Assembly: GCA_019722365.1 (NCBI GenBank) | Contig: JADFUC010002067.1 | Coordinates: forward strand, 50,500 to 114,499 | Length of the DNA: 64,000 nucleotides | Direction: 5' to 3' | DNA from: Lithospermum erythrorhizon | Lineage: Eukaryota; Streptophyta; Magnoliopsida; Boraginales; Boraginaceae | Part shown: in pieces, positions 12,030 to 24,797 of the stretch | How positions within the stretch are numbered: position 1 is the stretch's first letter | How the letters are laid out: every line of letters starts with the position of its first letter | Notes under the pieces: model-generated | What the model was told of the DNA's origin: nothing | Database searches by the model: none | Seen by the model: the letters and a program-made list of their open reading frames with translations, nothing else | Program-made: the position numbers and the translations under genes

Positions 12030-12684
12030 GAATTGGCATATGGATGATGATGGGTATGAATCCTTCGATTAGAGATATGGAGAATTTTATCAAAAATCGA
12101 TGGGTGGCTTGATTTGAGAGTTTTCGAGGTTATCGTCAGGTTTTTTGTTCAAATTCAAAACTGATGAGGATCGTGATAATATGCTTTCATCATGACCTTG
12201 GATGTTTGCGAAGAGGCCGATGATCTTGAAATCGTGGTCGCTAATGTGAGATAGGAGAAAAAGGAGGAATTTGAAAATGTGGCGGTGCAGATTAGGGTTC
12301 ATGTGCAGAATATGCGAGTGAAAGGTCGGGTAAATTGTGAAAAAAAAAGTTGTGGAAGGAAGGTGAATGAAAATGTACTGGTAGGCATTTATACACGCAA
12401 CGATACTTGTTTTGGGATGAAATGACTATTTTACCCCCACATTTGTAAGTGTAGTTCTGAAATTATCTTTCAGGGTAAATAAATTGTTGATCTTAAAAGC
12501 TGTTGGTGTGTGTATATTGGAGGATGTAGAGGAGAGGAATGAGATTGTGGATCAAATTGTTGATAATTATGGTGCATGAAAATAGCAATGTTCTTTCACA
12601 TCCGTAGATAAATGTTTCAAATGCTTTTGATGTTTTGAAGGAAAATGAAGCTAAATCATGAGTTAATGTCTATGGTGTTAGGTT
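12030..12684 (+). pseudogene. LINE ORF1 remnant (DUF4283-type domain), piece 1 of 4
   Basis: Plus-strand frames give NPSIRDMENFIKNRW at about 12058-12105. After a frameshift they give LFKFKTDEDRDNMLSS, then PWMFAKRPMILKSWS. This is the order of the DUF4283 domain found in ORF1 of plant L1-like LINEs (a P..kei..fi..W start, a F.t.eDrd.vL segment and a GPWmf..rp..l..W end). Further down, near 12615-12655, NAFDVLKENEA resembles the tail of the same ORF. Stops and frameshifts are frequent. The LINE is then cut by copia element A and resumes at about 22610. Sequence 11608-12030 may be its 5' end, but nothing there is diagnostic. Confidence 0.65.
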
Positions 12685-12694
12685 TAAGGCACTT

Positions 12695-13125
12695 TAAATC
12701 TTTTCTGAGTTCAAGCAACTAATAGGCGATGTCTAGAAATTTAAAGTCTTAGAAATGAAGAGACACACATATTTTATACGGGTTAAACTTTTCGATGTGA
12801 AGGTCGATCACTAATTCTTTAACTGCCAGAATCCTATAATGGAAGGTTGTTATAATCCTAATGAGCCCAAATCGCCTCAATTTCCTTGAGAAAAATCAGG
12901 TGGGACTTAGTAGAGATCCCAAGTAAGTCCGGAACCTGACAGGCATTTATTGCTTCTATGGGACTTTTCAGTATCCCGACCCGAGTCCCGAAACAAGTCA
13001 AAACAGAGTCAGAAGCGTCGTCAGAGCGCACCAGCCATCGGGACATGGATAAGGACATGGCAAGTCCCGATACATGTCCCGAAAACACCACTGACAGCTG
13101 AAATGTGAGCTTCACTTTTCCAACA
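12695..13125 (-). repeat. 3' LTR of element A
   Basis: It shares with 22160-22608 the blocks ccaaca / gagcttcacttttcc, a long stretch with cgggacatggata and ggacatggcaagtc, and gaaaaatc / cgcctcaattt. Both copies therefore come from one LTR. The inner boundary abuts the polypurine tract at 13126-13136. The outer third (12695-12850) is only weakly similar to the other copy. Confidence 0.7.
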
Positions 13126-14895
13126 AATCTCCCTTGAGCATATTTAGGATCAAAATCTTCCAAAACACTTGACTGCTGGCGTCCTCACGAGTTCGTCATC
13201 ACAAAACTCATGGGGTTGATCCCGACTTGGTATCTTCTTACCCGATCGAGGAACATCGCGAATGACACCAACAACTATCGAAGAGAGAACTCAAATAGTC
13301 GTTACAATTATCCGGATTAAAATTTTCATTCGGATAATGTAGAAACTCTGCTGCGTACTTCACAAAGCACCTTGAAAAACACCAAAATTCGATTGAATTA
13401 AATGATGAATTTCTCTTACATCTTCCCGTTCCACGTATCATTCCTTTGATATAATTCATTAACCACTTGGTGTTTGGTCGGAAATACCGCCCAACCGATT
13501 AGCAAAATAATTTAGAGGTTGGGAATACACTCCCGCGCGAGGATTAGAAACTCTGTGACTAGCCGGATGATTAAATGCGACCTGAGAACACGGTTGCATC
13601 GCGCAATTCTCCCGAACTTCATCCAACAAAGTGTTGTTATAGGTTGGGGTGACTTCGACCTTGTCCAGCTTCATTTGCAGGCTCTCGGAACCTCGAGAAC
13701 TACTCGATGCGTGAGAATAGGACTTTCTGATGCCGCTCTTATCTATTTTCATAGAATCTCTCGTATCGAAACTCACTGTTTTCACTTGTACCCAAATCCT
13801 ACTTTCGTATTCTTGAGAGCGTCAGTAAGTATAAAATTACTGTTAAATTGCCACTTTAAGTATAACCAGCCAGCTCATTCTGTAATGATCTAGCAGCTTG
13901 TCTGTCAAATTTGACTACTTGAAATTAGATTTTCACTAACTTGAAACATATCTCACACTGTCGACTTCGAGGAAAAAACTATTAGACAACATGAGATTCA
14001 CATTTTCACATACCCTCACATCGACTATTAAATGCATTGACAAGATGAGCAGGTCCCAAAGTACAAGCAATATAATTCACCGTTATATTCCTATCATGAG
14101 TAGTATGAAAAGACTTTCCGAATCTGACGAGGAATCCAGAGCATTTACAACTAGTACCAAAATATTAGAATAACGCTTCGCTTAACATGAGCCTCGCGCT
14201 TTGGCTTCGGTGCTTTTAAAGTATAGCAGATTTGCCTGACCCAACCTGCTTGAGAGTGTGAGTACTTTTTCCTCTAATGTGAACTCCCATTATTCTGGCC
14301 CGTCTCTGTTCTTTACTTCACTTTCTTTTCATCTGGAACCATTGTTGACCTACTTCCATCATGACTTTGTCGGCTTTCAGGTTATTGGTGGTTACTTTTG
14401 CCACGTCGTGACAACGTTCCTTGATAAGCGTGGTCTAATCGCTTTCAAGACCGTCTATACAACTTTTTCAGCTTAAATAAATGCGTAGTTATCCGAACAT
14501 CCCCAGCGGTCTGCGTCGACTCCTTTCCCGTAGAATAATACTCCGTGACCGTGCTTCCGATAGCAAACTGATTCCATCAATTTCTCTTGACGTCAATCAC
14601 GATTCGCTTGTACTATGGCCGTTGATTAGCAAAACTTCTGGCCGAAATGAAACCAAACTACGTCTGGTGTTGGGATTTAAGACCTAATCTCTCCCGAAGT
14701 TCCAAGCGTCAATAAGAGCGACAAGAATTTAAAAGTGCGAAATAAAAGCAGACGCCTGATTTATACGAGGTTCCCCGCTTGATATGAAAGATGCGTTATG
14801 TTGATCTTGCGAAATTCAGCATAATTAGGAAGATTGTTCTGGCCTTGTGGAAATCAATAGTTATTGATTTCATTTATTATCTTAGTTGGAGCAAT
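13126..14895 (-). other. internal region of element A with unidentified minus-strand ORF
   Basis: The best frame is minus 13785-13459 (108 codons), beginning MKTVSFDTRDSMKIDKSGIR and rich in Ser and Arg, with no motif I recognise. A second minus frame (13459-13238, 73 codons) directly follows and is Cys/Ser-rich. No reverse transcriptase, integrase or RNase H motif is visible. The text is less AT-rich than the surroundings and contains many CpG. It could be a degraded gag or captured host sequence. Plus-strand frames at 13519-13893, 13991-14173, 14258-14476 and 14481-14687 show nothing recognisable. Confidence 0.4.
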
Positions 14896-15775
14896 TGTTG
14901 TGTGAATTCATTTCTTAGTTTAGTGAATGCGATTATATAAATGGAACGTTCAAAAGCCATGGTAATTGTAATTACTAGTGAGGTTCTCGCGATGTCATAG
15001 TGGATTATGCCGATTGCTAGATCCCGTACATAATGGATTATAATAATAATAATGGTTAATTATATTATACGACCCCATTGATATCTGCTTCAGAATTATT
15101 GTAGCATCTGATGTGGTGAATTATATTTCATGTAAATTAAAAAGCTGCATTTGTTAAATTGAGAGTTGATTATGTCAGCGAATATTCTCAAATTGAAAAT
15201 TTTACGTGATAATGTAAAATATAAATTGCATAAACCCAAATTAATTAATTAGTCGATTAAATTAATTATAATTGGTGAGCTCGGTTAGTAACTTGTTAGT
15301 TACTAATAATAACTCTTAGTATTTAATTTGCCAACGGTTTAATTGAATTAAGCGAGTCGGCTCATTAAAGCTATTCGGTCGGATTTTAGGTTGACTACAT
15401 ATAAAGCAGCTTATTAGCTTTTCATTAAAAAATGATGAAAAGAAAACCTAGCCTCCTTTTCTTCCACCAGTGGCCGAAAATATTAAGGGAAGAATTGAAA
15501 ATTCTTCTCTTGATTTTCATCTAATTACTTTGGTGCTAGTGAGCCACGAATGTAGGATTCAATACTCTCGCAGTGTGGGCCAAGTAGAAACCTTCTGATT
15601 GGGCGCTCAAAGTGGAATTCATAGGAGGAGAGATTGTGAAAGATTTGTTGATAGGGCAGGTAGATGTATAAGTTTTCCAATTTTATTTAGTTCATAGTTT
15701 AAACACCTAATAGATCATGTATAAAAATATGTTTTGATTAAAGTTTTATATCAAGATATGCATATTTTTTCAACA
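14896..15775 (+). repeat. 5' LTR of element B
   Basis: Starts TGTTGTGTGAATTC and ends TTTTTTCAACA, directly followed by the primer-binding site. Compared with the right copy, differences are mostly clustered short indels between long identical runs. Confidence 0.8.
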
Positions 15776-15791
15776 GTGGCATCATGAGCCT
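15776..15791 (+). other. primer-binding site of element B
   Basis: gtggcatcatgagcct follows the LTR end caaca, matching the common arrangement caaca-gTGGTATCAGAGCC in plant copia elements with two substitutions and one extra base. Confidence 0.7.
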
Positions 15792-18700
15792 AATTAGGTT
15801 ATTTTTCTATGACTAAATATATTTAATTGAATATATATGAATATATGTTTAATTAAATTTTCATGTATATATATTTATTAATTTAAATGTATATATGATG
15901 ATATATGAAATTCTATTCATTATATATTTATGAATGTGTTCATATATTTAAATTACATCAAATTGTATATTTTAGTGTTTTTGATATTTAGTATATAATT
16001 GTTGGTATTTTTTTAAGGGTTCTGATATTTTAATTAGTTAATTAAATGTTAATTATGTCGGATATTAAACTTATCCATTTCGAATATAATATTTTTCCAT
16101 AAATGTTATGTTATAGAAGCTCATCTGAAATTTGGGATTTTTGAATTTTAAAGTATTTTTTATGAATTTTCCATATTATAATATTTTAGTAATTAGAAAT
16201 TGCATAATTAATTATTTGTAATATATTTTTCAGAAATTCCAATTAGATAATTTTAAGAATATTATGAAAAGATGTTACGTGAAAATGATTTTTACGGAGT
16301 AGTTTAAAGCCTTCAAAATATTTTTTGAAAAAAATTATTTAAAATGTAAAAACTGAAAAATTATCATAAAATCGGATACGAAACTTGTAAAATGCTGAAA
16401 TATGGCCTTATGTTAGTATTACACTTTGTAAAGAATTGAATTAAAACTTGAAGAATATAAAATTTGCGTTTTGCGAAATCTTTGAAATAGAGGCATATGT
16501 TAGTATTACTGACTTTTGTAAAGTGTTGTAATAGGAATACATTTTTATTTTGGGTCATATCATATATCTCTGAATGTGTATTATTTTTTTATTTTTTGAT
16601 GTTAACATTCTTGAGTATGTGCTATATAACATGTTAAATAATATCAAATAATATTAATCTACTTGATAAATTTAGCGAAGTATCGAAGCCAATTTTAAAA
16701 AGTTGTGTGCGACTTGCTCATGACTCTTGGCTGGCGATGGCGGTCTGCTGGTTTTGTACCGTATGTGACAATGGATGCGTGTTAGTAATTTCAGCTAACG
16801 TCGTGGGCTTTCGGATGATGTTCGAACTAACGTGTTAGCGGTTTAATTGGTAGGCAACGGTGATTTCCGCTAGCGTTGTGGGCTCGGTGATACATTGTCG
16901 GGCCTTTTTGTTGGGAGTGTTAGTGACCCAGAGAGTTGTGTCGTGGTACTGTGAATTGATTAGTTAATCTACCATTGTGCTAGGATTCCAAAAATTTATC
17001 TGATGTTGCGTTTGAATTCAACATGATGGATCTTGGTGCCAGGGATTAGAAGTGAGATTTGAAGTAGAGGTATAATGTTTAATTTATTTACAATATGTTT
17101 GATTATTCTTGAACCTCACTATACATCTTGCATGTTTCCTATTATGATTGACAGCTACGATTACTTTGTTTATTAGATTTGATAATTGGGCAAATTAAAA
17201 ACGTAACCTTATTATGTGAAATAAAATAAGTTAAGGAGAAATCCTGAGCTTGTGGTAATATAAGATGTTATAAATGCTAAGCATTCTCCTTCATAAGTCA
17301 TTGAAGATGGTTATGTGTGCTAATAAAGATAATTAATGAATAAGTAATTATTTGAAACTTGGATTAATCGCATGGACACGTTACTTGAACTTGGAGTTCA
17401 AGTTAACAACGTCATGTAATATGATTGAGATAATAAAGTTTATACGGAATCGAATGATGATGATATGAAGATTAATATGTTATATTGTCTCTTATACCAT
17501 ATAAGTTTTTAAATAATTGGTTTAATCTCTTTATAACCTAATTGAAAACTATTGGATGATCTCGAATGTTGTGCTCTACGTTCGAAGACATGTCGTTGGT
17601 ATTTAGGGGTTTATCGACAAGAATGAACTCGATTCGTGAAATGTTATGAAACATAAGCTCGTGGTTTTGTATAACCGGATAAGCAATATTGTCTCGCCGG
17701 TTGCACATCACTTGTAAGTTAGTGCACAAGAAGCGTAATTTGAAGTTAATGATTAATTTCATTATTTTAAATATTAGGCACAAAAAGAAGGATATTTAAT
17801 AACACTTGAGAAATAGAAAGAGAGGTTTGATTAAAACCTCACATCTCAAATGATTTGTTATCAAAAAATCGTAATGTCGTTATAGCTAAACTACAGTGTC
17901 TTAGGCGTTGTTTTGACTTCAGCGTGATTTTAGATCGTGATCGTAATGCGATATAGTAGTAACCCGGAGGCAGCGTGCACAAAGATTATTGAGCTCTTTG
18001 TGTAATGTTAGGTGGCCTACATTATAAGGACAGCGGTTTGTCGTCAATGAATGGTTGAAACTTATTTGTATTCTTTGAACCTATATCTCTTATGAGAGAG
18101 ACATGATATTTTGAATAACAAGAAAACGATTAGGTAATACTGTGGTAAATGACTTTACTTGAGACTTGAGTTTGTCTTCTGAAGATGAGCGAGTCGACTC
18201 TTGCTAGACTTAGTGGGAGGTCATTAATCCTTGATTTAGTTTGTATATATTCACATGCAGTCGATCAAAGGATATAAGTCATTAAATTATCTGATAGAAT
18301 TGATAAAGGGTATGGGAAGCACCGTATAATGCTATCAAGTTACGAGATTAAATGTCGTAAACATGAGTAATTTATTATCCAAGAATGAAACGTCGTTACG
18401 ATCTTAAAAAGCGTCTTTGTAGGGATCATAAGTAAAAATTGTGTTTAATGTATTTAAAACCTGATGGATGGAATCTTTGAATTTTATGCCAAAGTAATTT
18501 TTCATTCTACCTTAGATATTATTGATACTTGGTGATCTGGTAAGAATTGTGTTGATATGGTGAAGCGCGTGGCGGGAATAAATTCACGTATCAAAGTTGT
18601 TTGCCTTTTACCTTTAGAAGCTAGAATTTATTAAATGCTATTTGTGAAGAACTGACTCAAAGGTTATGTTTGTGAACAAACTTTGGCGTCCCGAATGGAC

Positions 18701-21252
18701 AAGTTAAGTTTGTATCATTGAAGTAGACATAATTTAACACGAGGCCTAATGTTGAGATTTTATCACCATGTATTTAACTAGAAGGAAACTGGTATGTATT
18801 TCCATCTACTATAGGATTACAATTTATTGTATGTATAGTATCTTCTCATGAAGTATAAAAGGTGAAAATAAATATATGACTTGAATGTATTCAAGTGGCT
18901 CCTTAGGAAGCAATTCGAGTGTTAGAATCCTTGATTATATCAAAATGTTGTGTGTAATGATTCGATGCATTGCTAACGTCTAATGCAAAGGTACATGATG
19001 TTATGAATAATCGTACTCACATAGATGAGCGAGGTCATCGGGGAAATAGAATTGGAATACGTAGTCGGTATATAACTCGCTCTGTTACCTTCTAGATGGT
19101 AATTAGCGAGAAGTAAACGTGTTCCATTAAATGAACATAGTCGCCAAATGAATCAAATATTTGGTTTCGACCAAGTTGGATGTATTCATTGGTTGACTAT
19201 ACTCATATATTTGAAACTTCGTTCATATTGATTCTTTCACGTGTTGTAACATGTGTGTTTAAGTGAGTAATCAGAATGTTCTAAGTAATGATCGATGATG
19301 ATGCATCGCAGCGTTGTTATTGGAAGGCTTTACATCTCAAATGAAACGAAAGGAAAAAGCGATTGTATTGTCGATTATCAAGTTGCAAACTTAAGATAAA
19401 GTATAATGGAGTTCAAATCTTCATCTTGATATTTTGATTAAAATCAAAAGTCGAAGTAAAGATGAACCTTAGTTCATAAAGATTAATGGGAGGCATAGCC
19501 CCACATAATATTTTGTATATTGAGTACTAGAGGAATTCTATTACAACCTTGAAAGGTATAATAGTAATTGACTCTTGTACATCTGTAATCCCAATTACAT
19601 ATATGTGACATATGCTATATTAGTCACGAAATATAAGCTTAGATGACATTTGCTTGTTAGGCATAATGGAGTCATGAAGCAGAGGTGAATAAAATCAATG
19701 ATAGACGGATTCTCTTGCTCGACAAGGCAACTCTCTATTAGAGGTCAGTTCCCGTAAGGACCTGGCGTGATTGAGAAGTGGTTGGAATCTATTACGTGGT
19801 AATTTTGGTATTACATAATAATATGATTAGTAAGCTATGTCGAGGATAAATGTGTTGTACATCACGACCATGACATAACACAATTCCCATAATAGGAATT
19901 GTGGGGTTTTACTAAAGGTATTCACGAGGATTCGAAATACGTTTTGTAGTAACTTTAAGAGAATAGAGGTAACTAGAGTTACAGGGAATGGATCGGGTTA
20001 TTTGGTGCTTTAGAGGCGGGTGAATAGTGTAAATGGATAATTGTCCCATTGTAGAGACACTATTAGTCAGTAATTCATGAATGAAATTTGAGTATAGTAT
20101 ACTCGGAGAGTAAACTAAAGAAACTTGAACTTCGATGCTACGGCATTTACCACTTAATATGTATTATTGATATTGTTGTTAAAGAATATGCATTTGGCAG
20201 ATAGATGTGTTTTAACGCTTGCTTGATTGAGTTGTAAACTGCGATTAGTTAACCCGAGAAATGGCTAAGCTGCCGTAAAACACGAAATAGTCTTTACATA
20301 TACCATGAGGGTTTGTCCTTGTTACATAGGTAGTGGGTGTTTGAGAGCCCCGGACCTAGATGGTATGTCCGCGGTTCAAAGCAAAGCTTGTGGCAAAAGG
20401 CTTAAAACTGCAACTGCGCATGGTTATGTATTATACCGGGATAATCTCGACCGTCATTCCATGGTTGAGAGACCGAGCAGATGGATGTAAAGCCTACTTG
20501 TAAGTAGTATTCTGGGTTATGATATGATTGTGATCATTACCGCTGCAACTTCGTGTCTTAAAGACCTAAGAGTTTATCTGGCGTAAAAGGTTCACGTGTG
20601 GACTTGAGCAAGCATCTTGGAGTGGATATATTCTTCTGTGATTAAATCAAGGTTTAATTTCACGAGAAGGAAGAAGAAATTGAGCAGAGCGAGGATTCGG
20701 TGGGAGCTGGATTCGTTTACTTTCTAGAATAAGTTAAATAATTGATAGAGCAGTAATTCTTGTTCTACTGATTTGATGATACTTCTGATATGAATGCATA
20801 ATTCATTCGTATAGTAATTTATTGTTTCTGGGTTGGTTGAAATAATAAATTCTATAACAGTTATAGTTTCTAGGAAGCTGACATGTAAGTGTGAGAACTT
20901 CTTCGAGTCTGACGAAGATGGCCAATGATCTGATCGGAATCTTGCGATGGTGTTGGGGCAACTAGTGGCTTGATAGTGATTGATTGATTTTCTTGGATCA
21001 TGGATCTAGTAAGTCAGTAATGCATAAGGCATCGTTGCATAGCGAGGCTGATTTGACTGACTGCCAGAAATCATAGAATATGTATATACATTGTCTATGA
21101 ATTTTGCTTAGAAGCTGATGAAGTTTAGCAATTCTTGGGCCTGCGTATATAACTTCTCATGTTATATGAGTTGTGTGCTTTGACTTATTGACGTCTGCAC
21201 TTAAGTAGGGATCATGTGGCGTATGTTGGGTGGCAGATGATATAGCGGTAGA

Positions 21253-22154
21253 TGTTGATATATTATAAGGGATTTGCTTAGTTTACTAGTTTAGTTAATG
21301 TGATTACATAAGCGAACGTTCAACTATAGTAATTGTAATTACTACTAATTAGGTTCGCGATAATACCGTGGATTATGCAGATTCTTAGATCGAAATTGCA
21401 TAATCGTTATGACAATAATAATGGTCAATTATATATTATTATACGACCGTGATATCCCCGAGCACAGAAGATTATGCTTGTCTGATGGCGTTGAATTATA
21501 TTTCATGTATGAATTAAAGCGCATTTATTAGGTCGAGAGTTGATTGTAATCGGCGAATATTGATTGAGAATTTTACATTGATAATGTAAAATATAAATTG
21601 CATAAACCCAAATTAATTAATTAGTAAATTAAGTTAATTCTATAATTAGTTGAGCTTCGTTAACTTGTTAGTTACTAATAATAACTCTTAGTATTTAATT
21701 TGCCAACGGTTTAATTGAATTAAGCAGTCGACAATTAAACTATCGGTTCAAGTTTTAGGTTGACTCTACATGTAAGCGAAGCTTATTGAAACTCATAAAA
21801 AAATGATGAAAAAGAAAACCTAGCCTCCTTTCTTCCTCAAATGGCCGAAAATATCAAGGGAAGAATTGAAAATTCTTCTCTTGATTTTTCATCCAATTCC
21901 TTTGGTGCTAGCGAACCCAAATGTAGGATTCAACCTCTCCTGGTGTGGACCAACTAGAGGCACTACAATTGGAGTGCTCAAGAATTGGAATTCATAGGAG
22001 GAGAAGTTGTGAAAGATTTGTTGATAGGCTTCCGCTGGAATCTCTGTAAGTTTTTTCAATTTTATTTAGTTCATAGTTTAAACACCTAATAGATCCTGTA
22101 TAAAAATATGTTTTGATTAAAGTTTTATATCAAGATATGCATATTTTTCCAACA
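21253..22154 (+). repeat. 3' LTR of element B
   Basis: Starts TGTTGATATATTATAAGGGA and ends ATTTTTCCAACA. It retains the internal block atgatgaaaaagaaaaccta shared with the left LTR. A polypurine tract upstream is not evident (the sequence there is ggtggcagatgatatagcgg), so the element is old or the tract has mutated. Confidence 0.8.
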
Positions 22155-22159
22155 ACCAT

Positions 22160-22608
22160 ATCACTAGATAGTCTATCTTGAGTATTTTCTTATCACCGAA
22201 AATCTCAACAACAAAGCATATCAAGAACAAAGATAAAAGCTCTAAGTTCTTCAAGAATATTAAAGTCATAATATTCTTCCTATGATGATTACTATCTACA
22301 TTGGATTTTTGTGAACTAACTAGTAGACTTTTAGACCTTAATTAGGCCCAAAACCGCCTCAATTTCACTTTAGAAAAATCCTGAATCGGGACTTGGTTAG
22401 AATCTTGAACGAGTCGAAACAAATCTGAACCCCTCGGCAAGTTGTTTACATTGCTTCTATCGAGGCTTGAGCCGATGTCGACCAAGTCGACATAAGTCAG
22501 CGTCGTCGAAACTGCGTCACCGTCGGGACATGGATAGGGGGACATGGCAAGTCTCGTCATGTCGAAAATACCACTGACAACTGAAATATGAGCTTCACTT
22601 TTCCAACA
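22160..22608 (-). repeat. 5' LTR of element A
   Basis: This is the partner of the LTR at 12695-13125. Its outer end is TGTTGGAAAAG on minus at 22608. Its inner end is interrupted by element B at 22154. Confidence 0.7.
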
Positions 22609-22609
22609 T

Positions 22610-23734
22610 AAGGCACTTGTACAACAAAAGTAAGATCTACTAATTCAGGGTAGAAAGATGAGGTTGTAAAAAGAAGTATTAATCAATAGGTGGCTAATAT
22701 CAGCAAAGTGACCAGATTGCACTCAGAAGGAGTGTTAGGGAAATGAAACCCCCCTTATTTTCTAATCATGGATACTAAATTTTGAAATGTTAGACGGTTA
22801 AATGATCCTGACAAACAATACAGAATAAAAGGAAAGTCTTTTCCTTTTGATATAGTTTGTTTGATAGAAAAGAAAGTTAGACTAGACAATGTAAATAAAG
22901 TTAAACTAGACAAGAGGATCATACATAATATTGTGCCCGAAGATGTTGGTAGAATATGGATTGTGTGGAAATCTCAACATATCACTATTACTGAAATGGC
23001 CAAATCGGACCAGCATATTTCTTGTGAAGTTGTCGGTTCGTTGCATAAGGATGAGAAGTTTTATCTTACTGCTATTTATGGAATAAATCATAAAGAGAGT
23101 AGGAGAGAGTTGTGGAAGAATTTGAGGGATGATTGTGTCACTGTGGGAGGTTCTCCCACGATTGTTGGAAGGGACTTCAATGTGATGAGGTCTGTTGATG
23201 AGGCCATGGGAGGAAATCTGCCTAATAAAGAGGTTATATAAGAGTTCAATAACTGTTTGAAAGATGTTGAGTTGATGGATCATCCTCATGAGGGATGTTC
23301 CTATACCTGGTGTAGGAACTAGGAGGAAATAAATATTCTCAGAGTTCTTGATAGAGTGATATGTAATGCTCAAGGGTGGCAACTTATGACCTCTTGTTCT
23401 ATAAATGTGAAGTCTGTTGTTGAGTCTGACCATTGCTCTATTGATGTGTGTGTATAAAAAACTTTCAAATGATCCCAAGCCTTTCAAATATCAGTACTTT
23501 TGGAAGAAGCATGAAAATTGTATGGAAATTGTAAAAGGTGTATGGAAAGAGGAAATGCAAGGGCATGGTTTGGATATCTTGCATAGGAAGATGAAGATGT
23601 TGAATGGTAAGTTGAGGGAATTGAATGAAGCATCTTATTCTCATATTAGCACTAGAGTTTTGGAGAAGTATCATGAGTTGAGTGTAATTCAAACTGAATT
23701 TGTTTATGCATTTTTGGATGCTGGAACTATAAGG
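22610..23734 (+). pseudogene. LINE ORF2 endonuclease and linker, piece 2 of 4
   Basis: The plus-strand reading starts with a mutated W-N-x-R-x-L element near 22780 (F-stop-NVRRLNDPDKQ). It continues with FPFDIVCLIEKKVR, YLTAIYGINHKESRRELWKN and IVGRDFNVMRSVDEAMGG. After two stops it reaches VVESDHCSID. These correspond in order to the apurinic-type endonuclease of plant L1-like LINEs, including the GDFN motif and the terminal SDH. The linker toward the reverse transcriptase follows (KPFKYQYFWKKH... LEKYHELSVI). The element is cut at 23734 by copia C and resumes at 30502. Stops at 23239, 23322 and 23455 show it is dead. Confidence 0.85.
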
Positions 23735-24797
23735 TGTTGGGTGTTTGCTGATATAAATAATATTAATAATACTTATTGGATCACGAATTTCATGATCCTC
23801 TGGGTTATACTTGATAATTAAGAACAAAAATTATAATATAGTTCTTCGTGAATAGTATCATCATGAATAATTATCGAGAATACCGGCGAATATTGTAGCG
23901 AACCCAGCTGGCATCAAAGCGAGAATACCTCTAAGATTGTCATATGCGAACAAGTCTCTCCGAGAGTTTTAAACTCGCTAAAATATTAAAGCTAGGAAAA
24001 GTTAGACGAGGAAAAATTCAAAATTTTTCCACCTATTCGACCAAAATAAGAGAGGAACCAAAGAACTGCCGAATTCGCGAAGTGAATAAAAGTGAATGAA
24101 GCAATTCTTACTCCAAAAATTAGCCTATTATATAGGCACGAAATCCACATTTTAGGGTTTGTGAAGAGTTAAGCAAAACTACCGGCATATCAGTTGTACA
24201 AATTCACATGATGTCTGGTCTTTTATCATTACGTTTATGGCATCTGTGTGATAGTTATAGTCTTCTTTACGAGGCGGCGACAGGACCAAAACTGCCTCTT
24301 GCAAAGGAAGCGAAATCATAGCGCGCGAATACAGAATCGCCGTTTAACCATAAGTTACGTGAGAATTCATCTTAGGACATGATATATTTATCTTCTAAGT
24401 TTCTCGCGGCCGGTCATCAATCGATCCATACTCGGCGCTTTAAACATGCATACCCGTGTGATTGATTAAGAGTACACTCGCTACGTCCAAATATGAGTCA
24501 TAAAACCCGATCACGCGTTAGTCGTTGGTGTTAGTTGTCGGTGAACTTATCGACTAGGGACGAGCAATCTCATCGTTCTCTAAGCTTGACTGAGGATCTC
24601 TTGTTCAAATCATGTATCCGAAGACCTTTCTAGAGAACTTTAGATTGTTGGTGGAATAAAAATATTGCTTCGGAAATCAGGTTATATGCAAATGTATAAA
24701 TATATACACAAATATATAAACAAGATAAATATATTCAATGAATTTAGAAGCTGAAAAATTCATACATTGTCTTGACAAGTGAAATATTTATAAATAA
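23735..24797 (-). repeat. 3' LTR of element C
   Basis: On minus it follows a purine-rich tract (GGTTCGGTGGGAGC at about 24806-24819) that ends the RNase H region. Its terminal part (23735-24180) matches 29590-30060. The remaining part (24180-24797) does not align obviously with the other LTR, so it may hold an insertion or a deletion relative to it. Confidence 0.6.

Larger units (their letters stand above)
14896..22154 (+). mobile_element. copia-type LTR element B, apparently non-coding
   Basis: A 0.88-kb LTR at 14896-15775 and a 0.90-kb LTR at 21253-22154 share long blocks such as aattgcataaacccaaatta and tagttactaataataactct. Both run TGTTG...CAACA. After the left LTR comes gtggcatcatgagcct, close to the tRNA-Met primer-binding site of plant copia elements (TGGTATCAGAGCC), which sets the plus orientation. 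The 5.5-kb interior has no frame over about 81 codons, and I could not find protease, integrase, reverse transcriptase or RNase H motifs in it. That fits a LARD-type non-autonomous element or an extremely decayed one. The flanks gcaat and accat do not form a clean duplication. Confidence 0.75.
12695..22608 (-). mobile_element. short Ty1/copia-type LTR element A, split by element B
   Basis: Two related LTRs lie in the same orientation at both ends. On minus they start TGTTGGAAAAGTGAAGCTCA. The string taaggcactt occurs immediately outside both ends (12685-12694 and 22609-22618), consistent with a target-site duplication, although copia duplications are normally only 5 bp. Just upstream of the 3' LTR the minus strand reads AAGGGAGATT, a polypurine tract. 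At the 5' LTR the minus strand reads tatggt, which continues across element B as attgctcc, so B sits at or near the primer-binding site. Without B, element A is only about 2.65 kb with about 1.77 kb of internal DNA, and is probably non-autonomous. Confidence 0.65.

Noticed and set aside
13519..13893. Plus-strand frame of 124 codons inside element A
   Set aside because: It overlaps the minus-strand frame of the element, has no motif, and its orientation disagrees with the LTRs and polypurine tract.
22906..23487. Minus-strand frame of 193 codons, the longest in the window
   Set aside because: It is the antisense shadow of the LINE endonuclease, whose plus-strand motifs are clear.
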